Below, piece after piece: positions 36,010-44,808 of a stretch of 64,000 nt of DNA; position 1 is the first letter of the stretch; the number at the start of each line of letters is the position of its first letter. The notes below the pieces were generated by a model, which did no database searches, was not told where the DNA came from, and worked only from the letters and a program-made list of their open reading frames with translations. The translations under genes were made by a program, and so were the position numbers. This DNA is from an uncultured Flavobacteriaceae bacterium (GTDB taxonomy: Bacteria; Bacteroidota; Bacteroidia; Flavobacteriales; Flavobacteriaceae), in NCBI GenBank assembly GCA_913020295.1, contig CAJWAA010000002.1, positions 62,001 to 126,000 on the forward strand, in the 5' to 3' direction.

Positions 36010-37559
36010 AATATGTAATTTTGTGCTATAATATTAAATTTTTTAAGTTCATGCTCAACCCATTTGTCGTCTTTTTGAAGAGTGATTGCCATTATCTCAG
36101 CAACTTTTGGGGCAATTCTTTGCGTTTCTTTAGCATCCAAAAATAAACACCTCACCCTTCGTGCTAAAACATCTTCAATGTGAATAGCCATTTCATGTTC
36201 AACAGCCCACAGAATTAAATTTTTGCTAATATAAAATTTATTAGATAACGAGTCATTATCTTCAGGTTTTCCATAGGAAATGATTTTATGTCGATCAGAG
36301 CCATATACATGAAGAGGATCGTCAATGTCTGTATTTTCATCATAACCGTGAAGCAGCAATTTTTTGGTTTTGCACTTTTGTTCTTTCAAACCACCTACAA
36401 CTGCAGCAGTATTAATCATATCCTCTCCCATTTTCCTGTAAGTGGTCCATTTTCCACCCAAAACACTGATCAATCCACTGGTAGAAACATTTACCTTGTG
36501 GTGACGAGATACTTCTTTGGTTTGAGATGAATCACCCCCCTGTTGAGCTGCTAGTGGTCTTAATCCAGCAAAAACACTCTTGACATCTTCTCTTTTGGGT
36601 TTTTTAGTCATATACCGAGAGGCATTGTTGAGGATAAACTCGACTTCTTCCTCTAATGCTTTTGGTTCTTCATCTGAATGATCAATGGGGGTATCGGTAG
36701 TTCCCACCACAACATATTTGTGCCATGGCACAGCAAACAAAACCCTTCCATCACTAGTATGAGGAATCATAATTGCATGAGGACCGTCTAAAAATTCATT
36801 TTCTAAAACCAGATGAACACCTTGGCTGGGCCTAATCATGGGACGAACTTCCGGTTGATCCATTTTGACGATCTGATCACTAAACACCCCAGTGGCATTA
36901 ATTACTACTTTAGTTTTTATTGTAAACTTTTCTCCCGATTCGCGATCCAAAGCTTCTACACCTGTTATAAAATCATTTTCTTTAATCAAACCCTTTACCT
37001 CTATATAATTGATCAAAGTTGCACTAAGTTTGGAAGCGGTCAAAGCTAAAGTAATCGCCATTCTAGAGTCATCAAATTGACCATCGTGATAAATGACCCC
37101 ACCTCTTAGACCCTCCTGTTGAACATTATTGATAAGTTCTACAGTTTCTTTTTGATCTATTATAGTAGATGGGCCTAATCCCATTTTACCTGCCATCATA
37201 TCATATACCTTTAGTCCTAGACCATAGAATGGGCTGTTCCACCAGTCATAGAACGGTATCACAAAGCTCATATCCTTTACTAATTGCGGGGCATTTCTTT
37301 TCAAAGTACCTCGTTCTTTAAGAGCCTCAATCACAAGGGAAATATCCCCATTTTGAAGGTAACGAACCCCACCATGAACCAGTTTGGTGCTTCTTGATGA
37401 AGTTCCTTTGGCAAAATCATTTTTTTCTAATAGAAGGGTTTTGTACCCTCTTTTTGCAGCATCAACGGCTGCACCAAGTCCACTGGCACCTCCACCAATG
37501 ATTATGATATCCCATTGATCTGTCCTACTGAGATTTTTTAAACTGACATCTCTATTCAT
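36006..37559 (-). CDS. glpD: Glycerol-3-phosphate dehydrogenase (FAD)
   Basis: A 517-residue membrane-associated flavoprotein that oxidises glycerol-3-phosphate to dihydroxyacetone phosphate and passes electrons to quinone. The FAD site is IIIGGGASGLGAAVDAAKRG; GTSSRSTKLVHGGVRYL and HHKVNVSTSGLISVLGGKWTTYR are family signatures. It overlaps glpK by four bases (ATGA) at one end and glpF by four bases at the other, so the three proteins are made together. The length is normal. Confidence 0.96.
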   Translation of the reverse strand: MNRDVSLKNLSRTDQWDIIIIGGGASGLGAAVDAAKRGYKTLLLEKNDFAKGTSSRSTKLVHGGVRYLQNGDISLVIEALKERGTLKRNAPQLVKDMSFVIPFYDWWNSPFYGLGLKVYDMMAGKMGLGPSTIIDQKETVELINNVQQEGLRGGVIYHDGQFDDSRMAITLALTASKLSATLINYIEVKGLIKENDFITGVEALDRESGEKFTIKTKVVINATGVFSDQIVKMDQPEVRPMIRPSQGVHLVLENEFLDGPHAIMIPHTSDGRVLFAVPWHKYVVVGTTDTPIDHSDEEPKALEEEVEFILNNASRYMTKKPKREDVKSVFAGLRPLAAQQGGDSSQTKEVSRHHKVNVSTSGLISVLGGKWTTYRKMGEDMINTAAVVGGLKEQKCKTKKLLLHGYDENTDIDDPLHVYGSDRHKIISYGKPEDNDSLSNKFYISKNLILWAVEHEMAIHIEDVLARRVRCLFLDAKETQRIAPKVAEIMAITLQKDDKWVEHELKKFNIIAQNYIL

Positions 37560-39040
37560 TTTTGGGTTAATATTCTAGATACCCTATTCTCCCATAGGGA
37601 AATTGTTTTTTGAGTATGTTTACCATGTGAAGGCGTAAAACGTCGATCTTCCTCCCAAAGATCTTTTAGGTCATCTATAGATGACCAAAAACCAGTTGCT
37701 AATCCTGCCAAAAAAGCAGCACCCAAAGCTGTTGTTTCGGTTACTTTGGGTCGAATTACATCTGCATTAATCAAATCGGCCTGAATTTGCATTAGTAAAT
37801 CGTTATTGCTGGCTCCACCATCTACTTTGAGACTATTAAAATCAACCCCTGCATCTTTTTGCATTTCAATGATGATATCCCTTGATCGCAGGGCAATGGC
37901 CTCCAAAGCCGATCTAGCTATATGTCCTTTGTTAGTACCACGTGTAATTCCCATTATGGCTCCAGTGCTATGAGGATCCCAATAAGGTGCCCCCAAACCC
38001 GAAAGGGCAGGAACAAATGTAACCCCACCATTATCAGATACAGATTCAGCCAAAGCCTCGATATCAGTTGAAGAGGTGATCATATGTAATTGATCTCTAA
38101 GCCATTGAACCAAGGCTCCTGCAATAAAAACACTACCTTCTATCGCATAAGTAACTACACCATCAATCTGCCATGCAATGGTAGTTAACATTTTATTTTT
38201 AGAGACAACTGCTTGATTTCCAGTATTCATTATACAAAAACAACCAGTACCATAAGTATTTTTAACATCCCCTGGCTGGATACACATTTGGCCGAATAAT
38301 GCAGCCTGCTGGTCTCCAGCAATACCTGCAATACTAACAGCTTTACCCAAAACAGAGGAATCAGTCGTCCCCACGATCTCAGATGAATTAACCACCCTTG
38401 GTAAAAGAGCCACAGGGATATTTAATATGTCAAGTAATTCCTGATCCCATTGATTTTTGTGAATATTATAAATCATAGTGCGACTAGCATTGGTAGCATC
38501 GGTAACATGAGTGGTTTTTCCAGTAAGATTCCATATCAACCAACTATCAACTGTTCCAAAGGCCAACTCCCCTTTTCGAGCACGATCTCTCAAGTTATGG
38601 TCTTGATCCAAAATCCATTTGATCTTGGTAGCAGAAAAATAAGCATCGACCACCAAACCTGTCTTTTGGGTGAAAATATCAGACTTACCCTGAGCAGTAA
38701 GCTCCTCACATATATCGGCCGTCCTGCGATCCTGCCATACAATAGCATTGAAAACGGGAACTCCTGTCGCTCTATCCCAAATAATGGTTGTTTCTCTTTG
38801 ATTGGTAATCCCAATAGAGTCAACTTGTTCTATAGATATTTTACTCTTTTTTAAAACGTTTTTAACCGCATTAATTTGTGTCTCCCATATTTCAATGGGA
38901 TTATGTTCAACCCATCCTTTCTCTGGGAATATCTGGGTAAACTCTTGCAGTGCGATGGCTACTTGATTCCCTTTTTGATCAAATAAAATAGCCCTTGAAC
39001 TTGTGGTTCCTGCATCAATAGACAATATAAAACGCTTCAT
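37556..39040 (-). CDS. glpK: Glycerol kinase
   Basis: A 494-residue FGGY-family kinase that makes glycerol-3-phosphate from glycerol and ATP. Motifs: SIDAGTTSSRAILFDQKGN at the N-terminus (phosphate-1 loop), TNQRETTIIWDRATGVPV, and LSGLGAPYWDPHSTGAIMG followed by KVDGGASNNDLLMQ. The length matches the bacterial family. It overlaps glpD by four bases and follows the symporter gene by 12 bp. Confidence 0.97.
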   Translation of the reverse strand: MKRFILSIDAGTTSSRAILFDQKGNQVAIALQEFTQIFPEKGWVEHNPIEIWETQINAVKNVLKKSKISIEQVDSIGITNQRETTIIWDRATGVPVFNAIVWQDRRTADICEELTAQGKSDIFTQKTGLVVDAYFSATKIKWILDQDHNLRDRARKGELAFGTVDSWLIWNLTGKTTHVTDATNASRTMIYNIHKNQWDQELLDILNIPVALLPRVVNSSEIVGTTDSSVLGKAVSIAGIAGDQQAALFGQMCIQPGDVKNTYGTGCFCIMNTGNQAVVSKNKMLTTIAWQIDGVVTYAIEGSVFIAGALVQWLRDQLHMITSSTDIEALAESVSDNGGVTFVPALSGLGAPYWDPHSTGAIMGITRGTNKGHIARSALEAIALRSRDIIIEMQKDAGVDFNSLKVDGGASNNDLLMQIQADLINADVIRPKVTETTALGAAFLAGLATGFWSSIDDLKDLWEEDRRFTPSHGKHTQKTISLWENRVSRILTQK

Positions 39041-39052
39041 AATTTAATTTTT

Positions 39053-40705
39053 TTATCCAGTAAAATATAGTAAAACAGAGACAACTAAACCAATAAGTAC
39101 TATAGATAGAATCATATCAGTTCTATTAAATGAATTCTGAAATTCATGTCTCATTTCATGGGTCATGGTACCAAAGGATAAACCTTCTATTGTTGAATAA
39201 TTTGGTAAAGTGCTCATCAAACTAACACCCACACAAATGAAGACTGAGAAAATAAACATATAAATAGCCATATGTGCAAAGTTGATAGTTGCAAAAGCAA
39301 ATATTGCTCCAGGAACAATTACTCCTGAAAGAATTTCTTCTTGAAAATAAATCTCACTTCCCAATCTCAACAGAAGTAAAATTAATCCGCAAATCAAAGT
39401 TGCTATTGCAGCATCAGAGGTTACCCTTTTCCAAAGTATGCCTAAAAGAAATACTGCAGTGACAGGGGGTGCAATATATGACTGGACATTCTGAAGGTAC
39501 TGATACATCACACCTCCTCCTATATTTTCCATAATGGGAATCCAAACAACTCCTAAGATGACTATTATAGCAGTAGCAATTTTACCAATATTTAGAAGTG
39601 ACTTTTCTGACATATCAGGCTTAATTTTTTTATAAATATCAATGGTAAAAATGGTAGAGCATGAATTAAAAACTGAGGCCAATGAACTCATCAAAGCTGC
39701 CATTAATCCTCCCGCAACTAATCCCTTGATTCCAACGGGTAAAAGCGTTTTTACTAACATAGGAAAAGCACGATCTGCTCTCTCTACAATGTATGTATCT
39801 GGTTGTTGGAGAGTCAAAGCATATGCAATAATTCCAGGAATTAAAAAAATTAAGATTGGCAATAATTTTAAATAGGCTCCAAAAATTGCTCCACGTCTGG
39901 CGATGGTAATATTATTGGCGGCTAAAGTTCTTTGAACAATGTATTGGTCAGTACACCAATACCAAATTCCTACAATGGTGCCACCAATCAACATACCTGT
40001 CCAAGGAAAATCAGGATCAGACATAGGTCGCCACATATCAAAATGGTCTGGGCTTACAGTAGTAACTGTTTCCCGCAATTGCTCCCAACCACCAACTTCA
40101 TAAAGTCCTAAAAATGTAATGATTACCGATCCAAAAATCAAAACAATAGTTTGCAACGTTTCAGTATAAATAACAGCTTTCAAACCTCCAATAACTGTAT
40201 ATGCACCCGTAAATAAAACAATACCTATGGCACCATACCAAAATGGAATTCCTAACAATTCTGAAACTACAATTCCTCCAGCATAAATGGTGATCGAGAC
40301 TTTAGTCAAAATATAGGCTAACAAAGAAAAAATGGAAAGAAACCATCTCGAGCGGCTATCAAACCTTTTCTCCAAAAATTCAGGAGTTGTAAAGGCACCG
40401 CTTCTAAAGTAAAAAGGTAAAAACAACCATCCTAGGAGTAATACAATCCAAGCGTGAAGTTCATAGTGAGCCATTGGAGTCCCGGATTCAAAACCTGTTC
40501 CTGCCAATCCAACAACATGCTCAGAGCCTATGTTAGAAGCAAAAATAGAGGTTCCAATAACAAACCACCCTACATTCCGCCCAGCTAAAAAATAGTCCTC
40601 GGTATTCTTGTTTCTCTGAGTAAAAACCCACACCGCTACTCCTACTAGAGCTATAAAATAAATTCCTAAAACAATCCAATCTAACTCTTCAAGCACTGAT
40701 GTCAC
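39053..40705 (-). CDS. Sodium/solute symporter (SSS family, SGLT-like)
   Basis: A 550-residue inner-membrane protein with about 14 hydrophobic segments. NTEDYFLAGRNVGWFVIG, SNIGSEHVVGLAGTG, GGLKAVIYTETLQ and SLASVFNSCSTIFTIDIYKK are SSS landmarks, closest in style to the sodium/glucose type. It starts at GTG (40705) and heads the operon with glpK, glpD and glpF. GlpF already provides glycerol uptake, so this carrier may bring in a sugar or glycoside related to the glycerol supply, for instance a glycosyl-glycerol. That is a guess from position only. Confidence 0.88.
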   Translation of the reverse strand: MTSVLEELDWIVLGIYFIALVGVAVWVFTQRNKNTEDYFLAGRNVGWFVIGTSIFASNIGSEHVVGLAGTGFESGTPMAHYELHAWIVLLLGWLFLPFYFRSGAFTTPEFLEKRFDSRSRWFLSIFSLLAYILTKVSITIYAGGIVVSELLGIPFWYGAIGIVLFTGAYTVIGGLKAVIYTETLQTIVLIFGSVIITFLGLYEVGGWEQLRETVTTVSPDHFDMWRPMSDPDFPWTGMLIGGTIVGIWYWCTDQYIVQRTLAANNITIARRGAIFGAYLKLLPILIFLIPGIIAYALTLQQPDTYIVERADRAFPMLVKTLLPVGIKGLVAGGLMAALMSSLASVFNSCSTIFTIDIYKKIKPDMSEKSLLNIGKIATAIIVILGVVWIPIMENIGGGVMYQYLQNVQSYIAPPVTAVFLLGILWKRVTSDAAIATLICGLILLLLRLGSEIYFQEEILSGVIVPGAIFAFATINFAHMAIYMFIFSVFICVGVSLMSTLPNYSTIEGLSFGTMTHEMRHEFQNSFNRTDMILSIVLIGLVVSVLLYFTG

Positions 40706-40810
40706 AATAATCTAATTTTTTTAAATCTAAAGCAATATAAATAAATATAATCTCTAAGTAGTTATCAAATTAATGATGATTTTGAAGTTTAAGCTTTACC
40801 CAAATATTTA

Positions 40811-40818
40811 TATATTTG
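40811..40818 (+). promoter_or_regulatory. Candidate -7 promoter element
   Basis: TATATTTG matches the Bacteroidetes -7 consensus TAnnTTTG and ends 17 bp before the ATG at 40836. A TTTG at 40781-40784 is a possible -33 element, but the 26-bp gap is longer than usual. Its position also disfavours a start at the upstream in-frame ATG (40773). Confidence 0.45.
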
Positions 40819-40835
40819 AGATAAAGCATAATATC

Positions 40836-42185
40836 ATGAAGAAACTATCTCGTAGGTCATTTCTAATGTCATCCTCCTTAGCCTCCTCTGGATTAATTTT
40901 TATTCCTGGCTTTTTGAAAAACTCTCCCAACAACCGTCTCAATGTTGCGGTTATAGGTGTTGGGGGAAGAGGAAAGGCCAATTGGTCAAAAATCCCTAAA
41001 GAAAATATAGTTGCTTTATGTGACGTAGATGACAAAAGAGCTTCCAATGGCTATTCTATGTTTCCAAAGGCCAAAAAATTCAAAGATTTCAGAGTTATGT
41101 ACGATCAAATGGCCAAAGAAATTGATGCAGTAATCATCACTACTCCGGACCACACTCATTTTGCAGCTACAATGATCGCGATGGAATTAGGTATGCACGT
41201 TTATGTAGAAAAACCATTGGCTCACAATGTTTGGCAATTGCGAACTTTAAAAAAAGCAGCGCAATATTACAATGTAGTTTCGCAAATGGGGAACCAAGGA
41301 CATACAACAAACGGAATAAGATTAATTAAAGAGTGGTACGACCAAGGAATTTTGGGTGAAGTAAGAGAGGTTCACGCTTGGCATGGTACTTTCAAATTTG
41401 CCCCCGGAAATTATTTTACAAAACCCGAAACTTTCCCTCCTAGTGTAGATCCTGTTCCTTCTTATTTGGACTGGGATCTCTGGCTTGGTCCTGCCAAGTT
41501 CAAGCCCTTTAACAGCGCCTATGCACCACGATCTTGGAGGGGGTTTTACGATTTTGGAAATGGTCAGTTGGGAGACTGGGCTTGTCATACAATTGATGGT
41601 CCCTTTTGGGCTCTTCAACTAGGAATGCCTCACACTGCAGAAGGTTTTGTACCAAACCCCAAAACACAACACGGATTTATAGCAGATCAGTCTATTACAA
41701 CACTTGAGTTTGCTGCAAGAGATAACCGCCCCCCTGTAACCCTCAAGTGGTATGAAGGTGGCTATCAACCTGAAATCAAGCCTGAGTGGGGAATCGATAA
41801 ATTAGATCGATCTGGAATGTTAATGATTGGTGAAAAGAAAACACTTTTGACTGGAGGAAGACCCAACAAACCAAGACTTCTTATCTCCAAAGAAGAGTGG
41901 AATGATTTTCAAAAAAATCCACCCAAAAAAACAATACCGCGAGTTTACGAAGAAGGTCCAGTTCAAGAGTGGGTTGATGCTGTTAAAAATAACAGCCTTC
42001 CCGGTTCACATTTTGGTTATGCTGCCGAATTAACCGAAATGGCCTTAATCGGTGTTCTTGCGCAACGTTTTGCTACAAAAATTGAATACGATGCTTCTAA
42101 AATGAAAATCACTAATCGACCAGATATAGATGCATACATTAAAGAACCCACTCGAGAGGGTTGGTCTTATGGTGAAAACATATAA
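40836..42185 (+). CDS. Tat-exported Gfo/Idh/MocA family oxidoreductase
   Basis: About 449 residues from the ATG at 40836, chosen because it puts a twin-arginine signal at the very N-terminus (MKKLSRRSFLMSSSLASSG). The Rossmann motif is VAVIGVGGRGKANW; TTPDHTHF and HVYVEKPLAHN carry the family Lys; QMGNQGHTTNG and GNGQLGDWACHTIDGPFWAL are typical of the large exported Gfo/Idh/MocA group in Bacteroidetes and Planctomycetes. The cofactor (NAD) would be bound before Tat export. The substrate is unknown; oxidative handling of glycosides in the periplasm is a possibility given the neighbours. It stands alone between the glp operon and the fucose operon. Confidence 0.85.
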   Translation: MKKLSRRSFLMSSSLASSGLIFIPGFLKNSPNNRLNVAVIGVGGRGKANWSKIPKENIVALCDVDDKRASNGYSMFPKAKKFKDFRVMYDQMAKEIDAVIITTPDHTHFAATMIAMELGMHVYVEKPLAHNVWQLRTLKKAAQYYNVVSQMGNQGHTTNGIRLIKEWYDQGILGEVREVHAWHGTFKFAPGNYFTKPETFPPSVDPVPSYLDWDLWLGPAKFKPFNSAYAPRSWRGFYDFGNGQLGDWACHTIDGPFWALQLGMPHTAEGFVPNPKTQHGFIADQSITTLEFAARDNRPPVTLKWYEGGYQPEIKPEWGIDKLDRSGMLMIGEKKTLLTGGRPNKPRLLISKEEWNDFQKNPPKKTIPRVYEEGPVQEWVDAVKNNSLPGSHFGYAAELTEMALIGVLAQRFATKIEYDASKMKITNRPDIDAYIKEPTREGWSYGENI

Positions 42186-42295
42186 AAAAAATTTAAACTT
42201 GGAAAACCCATGTATGTAATATTTAGGTAAACTTTCTAAACTTTTTGATACAATTATATGGTAAAATATCAGCTTGTTAAAATCTTTCAAAAGTT

Positions 42296-42853
42296 GTGAA
42301 AAATTTTATGTTTTTTTTAATCTTGCCTTTAGTTATCATGGCTCAAACTGAAATGCAATCTTACAGTGTTATCAAGAAAATTGGCGATGCAGAGATAAGA
42401 TTTTACCCACCTGTAATGATGGCCAAATACACTGATATAATTCAAGGTTCAGGATTTGGAAAACTTTTTGGTTACATCTCTGGAAATAATTCCAACAATA
42501 CAAAAATTGCCATGACCACTCCTGTTCATATGGAGAAAAAAAAAGGAGAAAACTCAATGGCCTTTGTTTTACCAAAAAAATTTACAGACGAAAATACTCC
42601 AAAACCCAATGATTCCTCACTGATGGTTTTTGAGGACAAGGGGGGGTATTTTGCGGCTATTAAATATTCTGGATATACCAGTAGTTTAAAAGAAAAAGAA
42701 CATACCGAAATATTACTAAAACTGCTCAAAGACGAAAAAATAAATCGGGAGGGAACACCCAAAGTACTTGTATACAATAGTCCCTATAAATTTATAAATC
42801 GTAGAAATGAAATTTTGATACCGATCGCATTTAAAAATGAAATAAATAAATAA
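42296..42853 (+). CDS. SOUL family haem-binding-like protein
   Basis: A 185-residue protein with a signal peptide (MKNFMFFLILPLVIMA) starting at GTG 42296; an ATG lies four codons later. YSVIKKIGDAEIRFYPPVMMAKY, FGKLFGYISGNN and IAMTTPVHMEKK are SOUL/HEBP family features. Animal members bind haem or tetrapyrroles; the role of the bacterial secreted versions is unknown. The next gene starts 26 bp downstream, so it may be the first gene of the fucose operon, though no link to sugar use is known. Confidence 0.88.
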   Translation: MKNFMFFLILPLVIMAQTEMQSYSVIKKIGDAEIRFYPPVMMAKYTDIIQGSGFGKLFGYISGNNSNNTKIAMTTPVHMEKKKGENSMAFVLPKKFTDENTPKPNDSSLMVFEDKGGYFAAIKYSGYTSSLKEKEHTEILLKLLKDEKINREGTPKVLVYNSPYKFINRRNEILIPIAFKNEINK

Positions 42854-42879
42854 ATATCAACTACATTAGGTCTGAAGTA

Positions 42880-44049
42880 ATGAATAAAGCAATACTATTT
42901 TTTATTAGTTTAACTTCATGGTGTTATTCATTTTCCCAAGATTATGAATTAAAAAAAGAGTTTCAAAAAGCACCCCTTTTTGAAAAGCAAATGATCTTTA
43001 AAGGAGAGCGATTTCCAAATATAATTGTTGCACAAGACGGCTCAATAGTTGCTAATTGGGGTAAAGAGAACTGCATCAGCAGAAGAAGTAGCGATGGTGG
43101 TAGAACGTGGGAACCCGCTATTGACATTGGCCAAGGTATCAATGGCGGAGGGTTAACCATGGACGAAAATAGTGGAGAAATAATTGCTTTTATTGAAAAA
43201 GAACACCCCCCTTCTAACATAAAATGTTACAGAAGTATAGATAATGGAAAAACATGGGATGAGAGTGAAATTATCATTTTCCCTGACAGTAATGGAATAA
43301 TTCCCTCAATGCATATGAATGAACACGGAATTACACTCAAAAACAAAAAATATAAAGGAAGATTAATTAGACCATCTAGATTTTATAATGCTAAAAGTAG
43401 TGCTGAAAGAAAGTTAATGTATTCATCGGCAAAAGAAAAAATGTGGAAAGACCAATACACTAACGCAATCTACAGCGATGATGGAGGCAAAACCTGGATC
43501 ACTAGTGAACCTTTTCCTGCCAAAGGAACAGGAGAGGCAGCAATCGTCGAATTAAGTGATGGAACACTTTATTACAATTCGCGGAGGCATTTTTCTAACG
43601 ATGGGTTAAATCCAAGAATGCGGCATATTGCATGCAGCACAGACGGAGGACATAGCTGGGAAGATCTTTATGTCAGTGAAGAATTACCCGACGGTGTGCA
43701 AAATAGCGACTATGGCTTAATGGCCGGTATGGATCGACTTCCCTTCGAAGGTCGTGATATTTTAATCTTTAGTAATATTGAATCCAACAGTGGTCGTAAA
43801 AATGGAACAGTTTGGCTTAGTTTTGATGGTGGGAAATCTTGGCCTGTCAAGAAACTAGTTGAGAAGGATGGTTTTAAGTATTCCTCTTTGGCCGTAGGAA
43901 GAAAAAATACTCCCAGTGAGGGATATATCTATTTACTCTATGAGACCGGAACTAAAGAAAATATTAATGACTATGGTGGCGGTATGGTAGCAAGATTTAA
44001 TTTATCATGGTTAATGGAGGGTAATGATATCAATCAATTTTTAAAATAA
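42880..44049 (+). CDS. Secreted sialidase-superfamily protein with Asp-boxes
   Basis: A 389-residue protein with a signal peptide (ILFFISLTSWCYSFS). It has five Asp-box motifs (SSDGGRTW, SIDNGKTW, SDDGGKTW, STDGGHSW, SFDGGKSW), the mark of the six-bladed sialidase propeller. An N-terminal Arg lies in RFPNIIV, where sialidases have R-I-P, and Arg-rich stretches (RLIRPSR, RMRH) could complete the substrate-binding triad. The likely activity is exo-sialidase (GH33-like) or a related exo-glycosidase, since Asp-boxes alone do not prove sialic acid as substrate. It lies 4 bp upstream of the first fucose catabolic gene. No sialic acid catabolic genes are in the window. Confidence 0.78.
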   Translation: MNKAILFFISLTSWCYSFSQDYELKKEFQKAPLFEKQMIFKGERFPNIIVAQDGSIVANWGKENCISRRSSDGGRTWEPAIDIGQGINGGGLTMDENSGEIIAFIEKEHPPSNIKCYRSIDNGKTWDESEIIIFPDSNGIIPSMHMNEHGITLKNKKYKGRLIRPSRFYNAKSSAERKLMYSSAKEKMWKDQYTNAIYSDDGGKTWITSEPFPAKGTGEAAIVELSDGTLYYNSRRHFSNDGLNPRMRHIACSTDGGHSWEDLYVSEELPDGVQNSDYGLMAGMDRLPFEGRDILIFSNIESNSGRKNGTVWLSFDGGKSWPVKKLVEKDGFKYSSLAVGRKNTPSEGYIYLLYETGTKENINDYGGGMVARFNLSWLMEGNDINQFLK

Positions 44050-44053
44050 TCCC

Positions 44054-44800
44054 ATGAAGTTTGATTTGAGTGGAAAAAAAGCAGTTGTCACAGGAGGAAG
44101 TAGTGGTATAGGAAAAGCCATAGTAGAAACCTTAGATGAAAAGGGAGCAGAGGTATTCATAGTCGACTTAAATGAAAATCCATCTCATAAAAAAACAGGG
44201 ATCCACACCATTTTAGCGGATATCACCCAAGGGGACGAACTTAAAAAATCATTGGCCTACTTACCCAAGAACATCGATATTTTGGTCAATAATGCAGGAA
44301 TTGGTTTTGTAGGAAACATTGAACAGACTAAGGAGGAGGATTTTGATCAATTGTACAAAGTCAATGTCAAGGGAGTATTTAATTGTGTTAAGGCCATTTT
44401 ACCTAGAATGAAAAACAAAGGTGGTGTCATCGTAAATATGGCTTCTATCGTTTCTCATATTGCTGTTAAGGAGCGATTGGCCTACACCACAACCAAAGGA
44501 GCCGTTTCGGCCATGACCAATGCCATTGCCAAAGATTACCTCTCGGATGGCATACGTTGCAACAGCGTCTCTCCTGCAAGAGTCCATACCCCATTTGTAG
44601 ATGATTATTTAGAAAAAAATTACCCGGGTAAGGAAAAAGAAATGTTTGACAATCTTTCTCGAACCCAGCCTATTGGAAGAATGGCAAAACCACAAGAGGT
44701 CGCTGATTTGGTCTTGTACCTCTGCAGTGATGAAGCCTCTTTTATTACAGGAACAGACTTCCCCATCGATGGGGGGTTTATAAAACTCAATGGAAATTAA
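44054..44800 (+). CDS. SDR dehydrogenase, probable 2-keto-3-deoxy-L-fuconate 4-dehydrogenase
   Basis: A 248-residue short-chain dehydrogenase. The NAD site is VVTGGSSGIGKAI, the structural motif NNAG is present, and the catalytic YxxxK is Tyr144 and Lys148 in LAYTTTKGA. The C-terminal part (RVHTPFVDDYLEKNYPG, then TGTDFPIDGGF) resembles the group acting on 2-keto-3-deoxy-L-fuconate. It is immediately followed by the FAH-family hydrolase that would act on its product, 2,4-diketo-3-deoxy-L-fuconate. The alternative, L-fucose dehydrogenase, is better filled by the second SDR at 47914. The pathway role comes from both context and motif. Confidence 0.8.
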   Translation: MKFDLSGKKAVVTGGSSGIGKAIVETLDEKGAEVFIVDLNENPSHKKTGIHTILADITQGDELKKSLAYLPKNIDILVNNAGIGFVGNIEQTKEEDFDQLYKVNVKGVFNCVKAILPRMKNKGGVIVNMASIVSHIAVKERLAYTTTKGAVSAMTNAIAKDYLSDGIRCNSVSPARVHTPFVDDYLEKNYPGKEKEMFDNLSRTQPIGRMAKPQEVADLVLYLCSDEASFITGTDFPIDGGFIKLNGN

Positions 44801-44808
44801 AATTTATT

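Noticed and set aside
40836-42185. GH109 alpha-N-acetylgalactosaminidase
   Set aside because: The Tat signal and fold fit, but the internal motifs (PDHTHF, QMGNQGH, GQLGDWACH) point to the general exported Gfo/Idh/MocA group rather than to GH109.
44054-44800. First SDR as the L-fucose dehydrogenase, chosen because its YxxxK is intact
   Set aside because: Its C-terminal motifs and its pairing with the FAH hydrolase fit the ketodeoxyfuconate step better; the second SDR matches the fucose dehydrogenase group outside the Lys site. Not fully excluded.
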